From contig CABQZS010000036.1 of assembly GCA_902468695.1 (NCBI GenBank), forward strand, positions 1 to 8,309: a stretch of 8,309 bases of DNA, in the 5' to 3' direction. The translations under genes were made by a program, and so were the position numbers. The notes below the pieces were generated by a model. The model was not told where the DNA came from. It did not search any database and saw only the letters and a list, made by a program, of their open reading frames with translations. Of this stretch, positions 7,937-8,309 are shown in pieces. How positions within the stretch are numbered: position 1 is the first letter of the stretch; each line of letters begins with the position of its first letter. The stretch is from an uncultured Collinsella sp. GTDB lineage: Bacteria > Actinomycetota > Coriobacteriia > Coriobacteriales > Coriobacteriaceae.

Positions 7937-7950
7937 GTCATGGTGGTGAC
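7937..7950. promoter_or_regulatory. Inverted repeat over the -35 region of the dehydrogenase promoter
   Basis: GTCA-n6-TGAC, centred about 22 bp upstream of the TATAAT centre. The spacing of its half-sites is like that of CRP/FNR-type sites, though the half-site sequence is not canonical. It could be bound by an activator replacing the missing -35, or by a repressor such as the divergent MarR protein. Confidence 0.35.
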
Positions 7951-8030
7951 AACCCCTCGCCTAACCGCGTGCATGATAGTTCTTTAAAACGCTTCAGCAA
8001 ATGAATGATTTTAAGTCTTTATGCGCTCTT

Positions 8031-8036
8031 TATATT
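8031..8036 (+). promoter_or_regulatory. Candidate -10 box for the MarR-family gene
   Basis: TATATT (5 of 6 consensus bases) about 75 bp upstream of the GTG start. The -35 is poor. If used, the transcript would include the whole inverted repeat at 8070-8118 in its leader. Confidence 0.3.
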
Positions 8037-8069
8037 GCCCACTGTATGAGGCCCGCGTATGGGGGTATC

Positions 8070-8118
8070 ATCTTCCACCGAAAATAGTTTCTAGTGTTAG
8101 GGGTTTTCGGTGGAAGAT
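8070..8118. repeat. Inverted repeat spanning the leader and start codon of the MarR-family gene
   Basis: ATCTTCCACCGAAAA (8070-8084) is the exact inverse complement of 8104-8118, with a 19-base centre. GTATC and GATAC just outside extend the symmetry with a three-base offset. The right arm contains the GTG start codon (8110-8112) and the AGGGG binding site lies at the edge of the loop. As DNA it could be an autoregulatory operator with two half-sites; as RNA it would hide the start codon. Confidence 0.7.
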
Positions 8119-8309
8119 ACCGATTTCCGTGAACTTGGGCGTCAGCTCCTTACCGAGTTTGGCAGCATGCATCAGCGCGTTTCGCGCTTTGCCGACCAGG
8201 CTCTGGGTGGCGAGATGGCCGTCATGCGCGCCCTCATGCGCGCCGGCGGCTCGCTCACGCCGAGCGAACTCGCCGATCGTGCCTGGGTCTCGAGCGCCCG
8301 CATCGCCAA
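8110..8309 (+). CDS. MarR-family transcriptional regulator (N-terminal fragment)
   Basis: The first 66 residues of a regulator that runs off the right edge. It begins with a helical segment (residues 5-32) and reaches the winged-helix DNA-binding region (GEMAVMRALMRAGGSLTPSELADR, then AWVSSARIA, residues 34-66), the usual MarR layout. The start is GTG at 8110, six bases after AGGGG; an in-frame stop at 8098-8100 leaves no earlier start. The gene is divergent from the dehydrogenase-permease operon with 252 bp between the starts. MarR-family genes often control such a divergent neighbour and themselves, so it is the leading candidate regulator of that operon. Its ligand is unknown. Confidence 0.8.
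   Translation, partial: MEDTDFRELGRQLLTEFGSMHQRVSRFADQALGGEMAVMRALMRAGGSLTPSELADRAWVSSARIA

Noticed and set aside
7858..7974. N-terminal extension of the dehydrogenase to an upstream start
   Set aside because: The extra residues match nothing in the SDR family, and the stretch contains the TATAAT box and the inverted repeat.
7015..8004. 329-codon plus-strand frame opposite the dehydrogenase
   Set aside because: Antisense to a clear SDR with all catalytic residues. It also runs through the divergent promoter region.

Overview
The window looks like chromosomal DNA from a moderately GC-rich, fermentative gut anaerobe. A Coriobacteriia member such as Collinsella is my best guess, inferred from the gene mix (phosphotransferase sugar uptake, pyruvate formate-lyase, short-chain dehydrogenase) and the GC-rich third codon positions. 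No marker gene settles the species. Every complete gene lies on the minus strand. Only the partial regulator at the right edge is on the plus strand.

Layout, left to right. (a) Positions 1-2860 hold a fructoside/sucrose utilisation module: the start of a PTS EIIB(C) permease (1-202), a cytoplasmic GH32-type beta-fructosidase (248-1630), and a LacI-family regulator (1815-2825). Three copies of a 15-bp operator-like motif lie in the gap before the GH32 gene, two of them over its promoter. A fourth copy lies just upstream of the regulator gene, so the regulator probably controls both the operon and itself. (b) Positions 2826-3124 are non-coding and are dominated by a long nested inverted repeat (2975-3101). 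(c) Positions 3125-5513 encode pyruvate formate-lyase in two pieces. A 683-residue core carries the Cys-Cys active site but ends before the glycyl-radical domain. A separate 83-residue gene, with its own strong ribosome binding site, supplies that domain. The 85-bp gap between them holds two hairpins without T tracts. (d) Positions 5514-5979 are non-coding: a long leader for the lyase with a candidate extended -10 promoter, then a strong GC-rich hairpin that probably ends the next operon. (e) Positions 5980-7857 hold a short-chain dehydrogenase followed by a 2-keto-3-deoxygluconate permease (KdgT family), probably one operon. (f) Positions 7858-8109 are a divergent intergenic region with a perfect TATAAT box for the dehydrogenase and a 15-bp-arm inverted repeat covering the GTG start of a MarR-family regulator (8110 to the end).

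Functionally, the left module would import and split fructosides, and the right module would import a keto-deoxy sugar acid and reduce or oxidise it. The resulting pyruvate would be cleaved by the two-part formate-lyase to formate and acetyl-CoA. The feature most worth following up is the split lyase: the core cannot be active alone, so the small gene should be an obligate subunit rather than a spare part.
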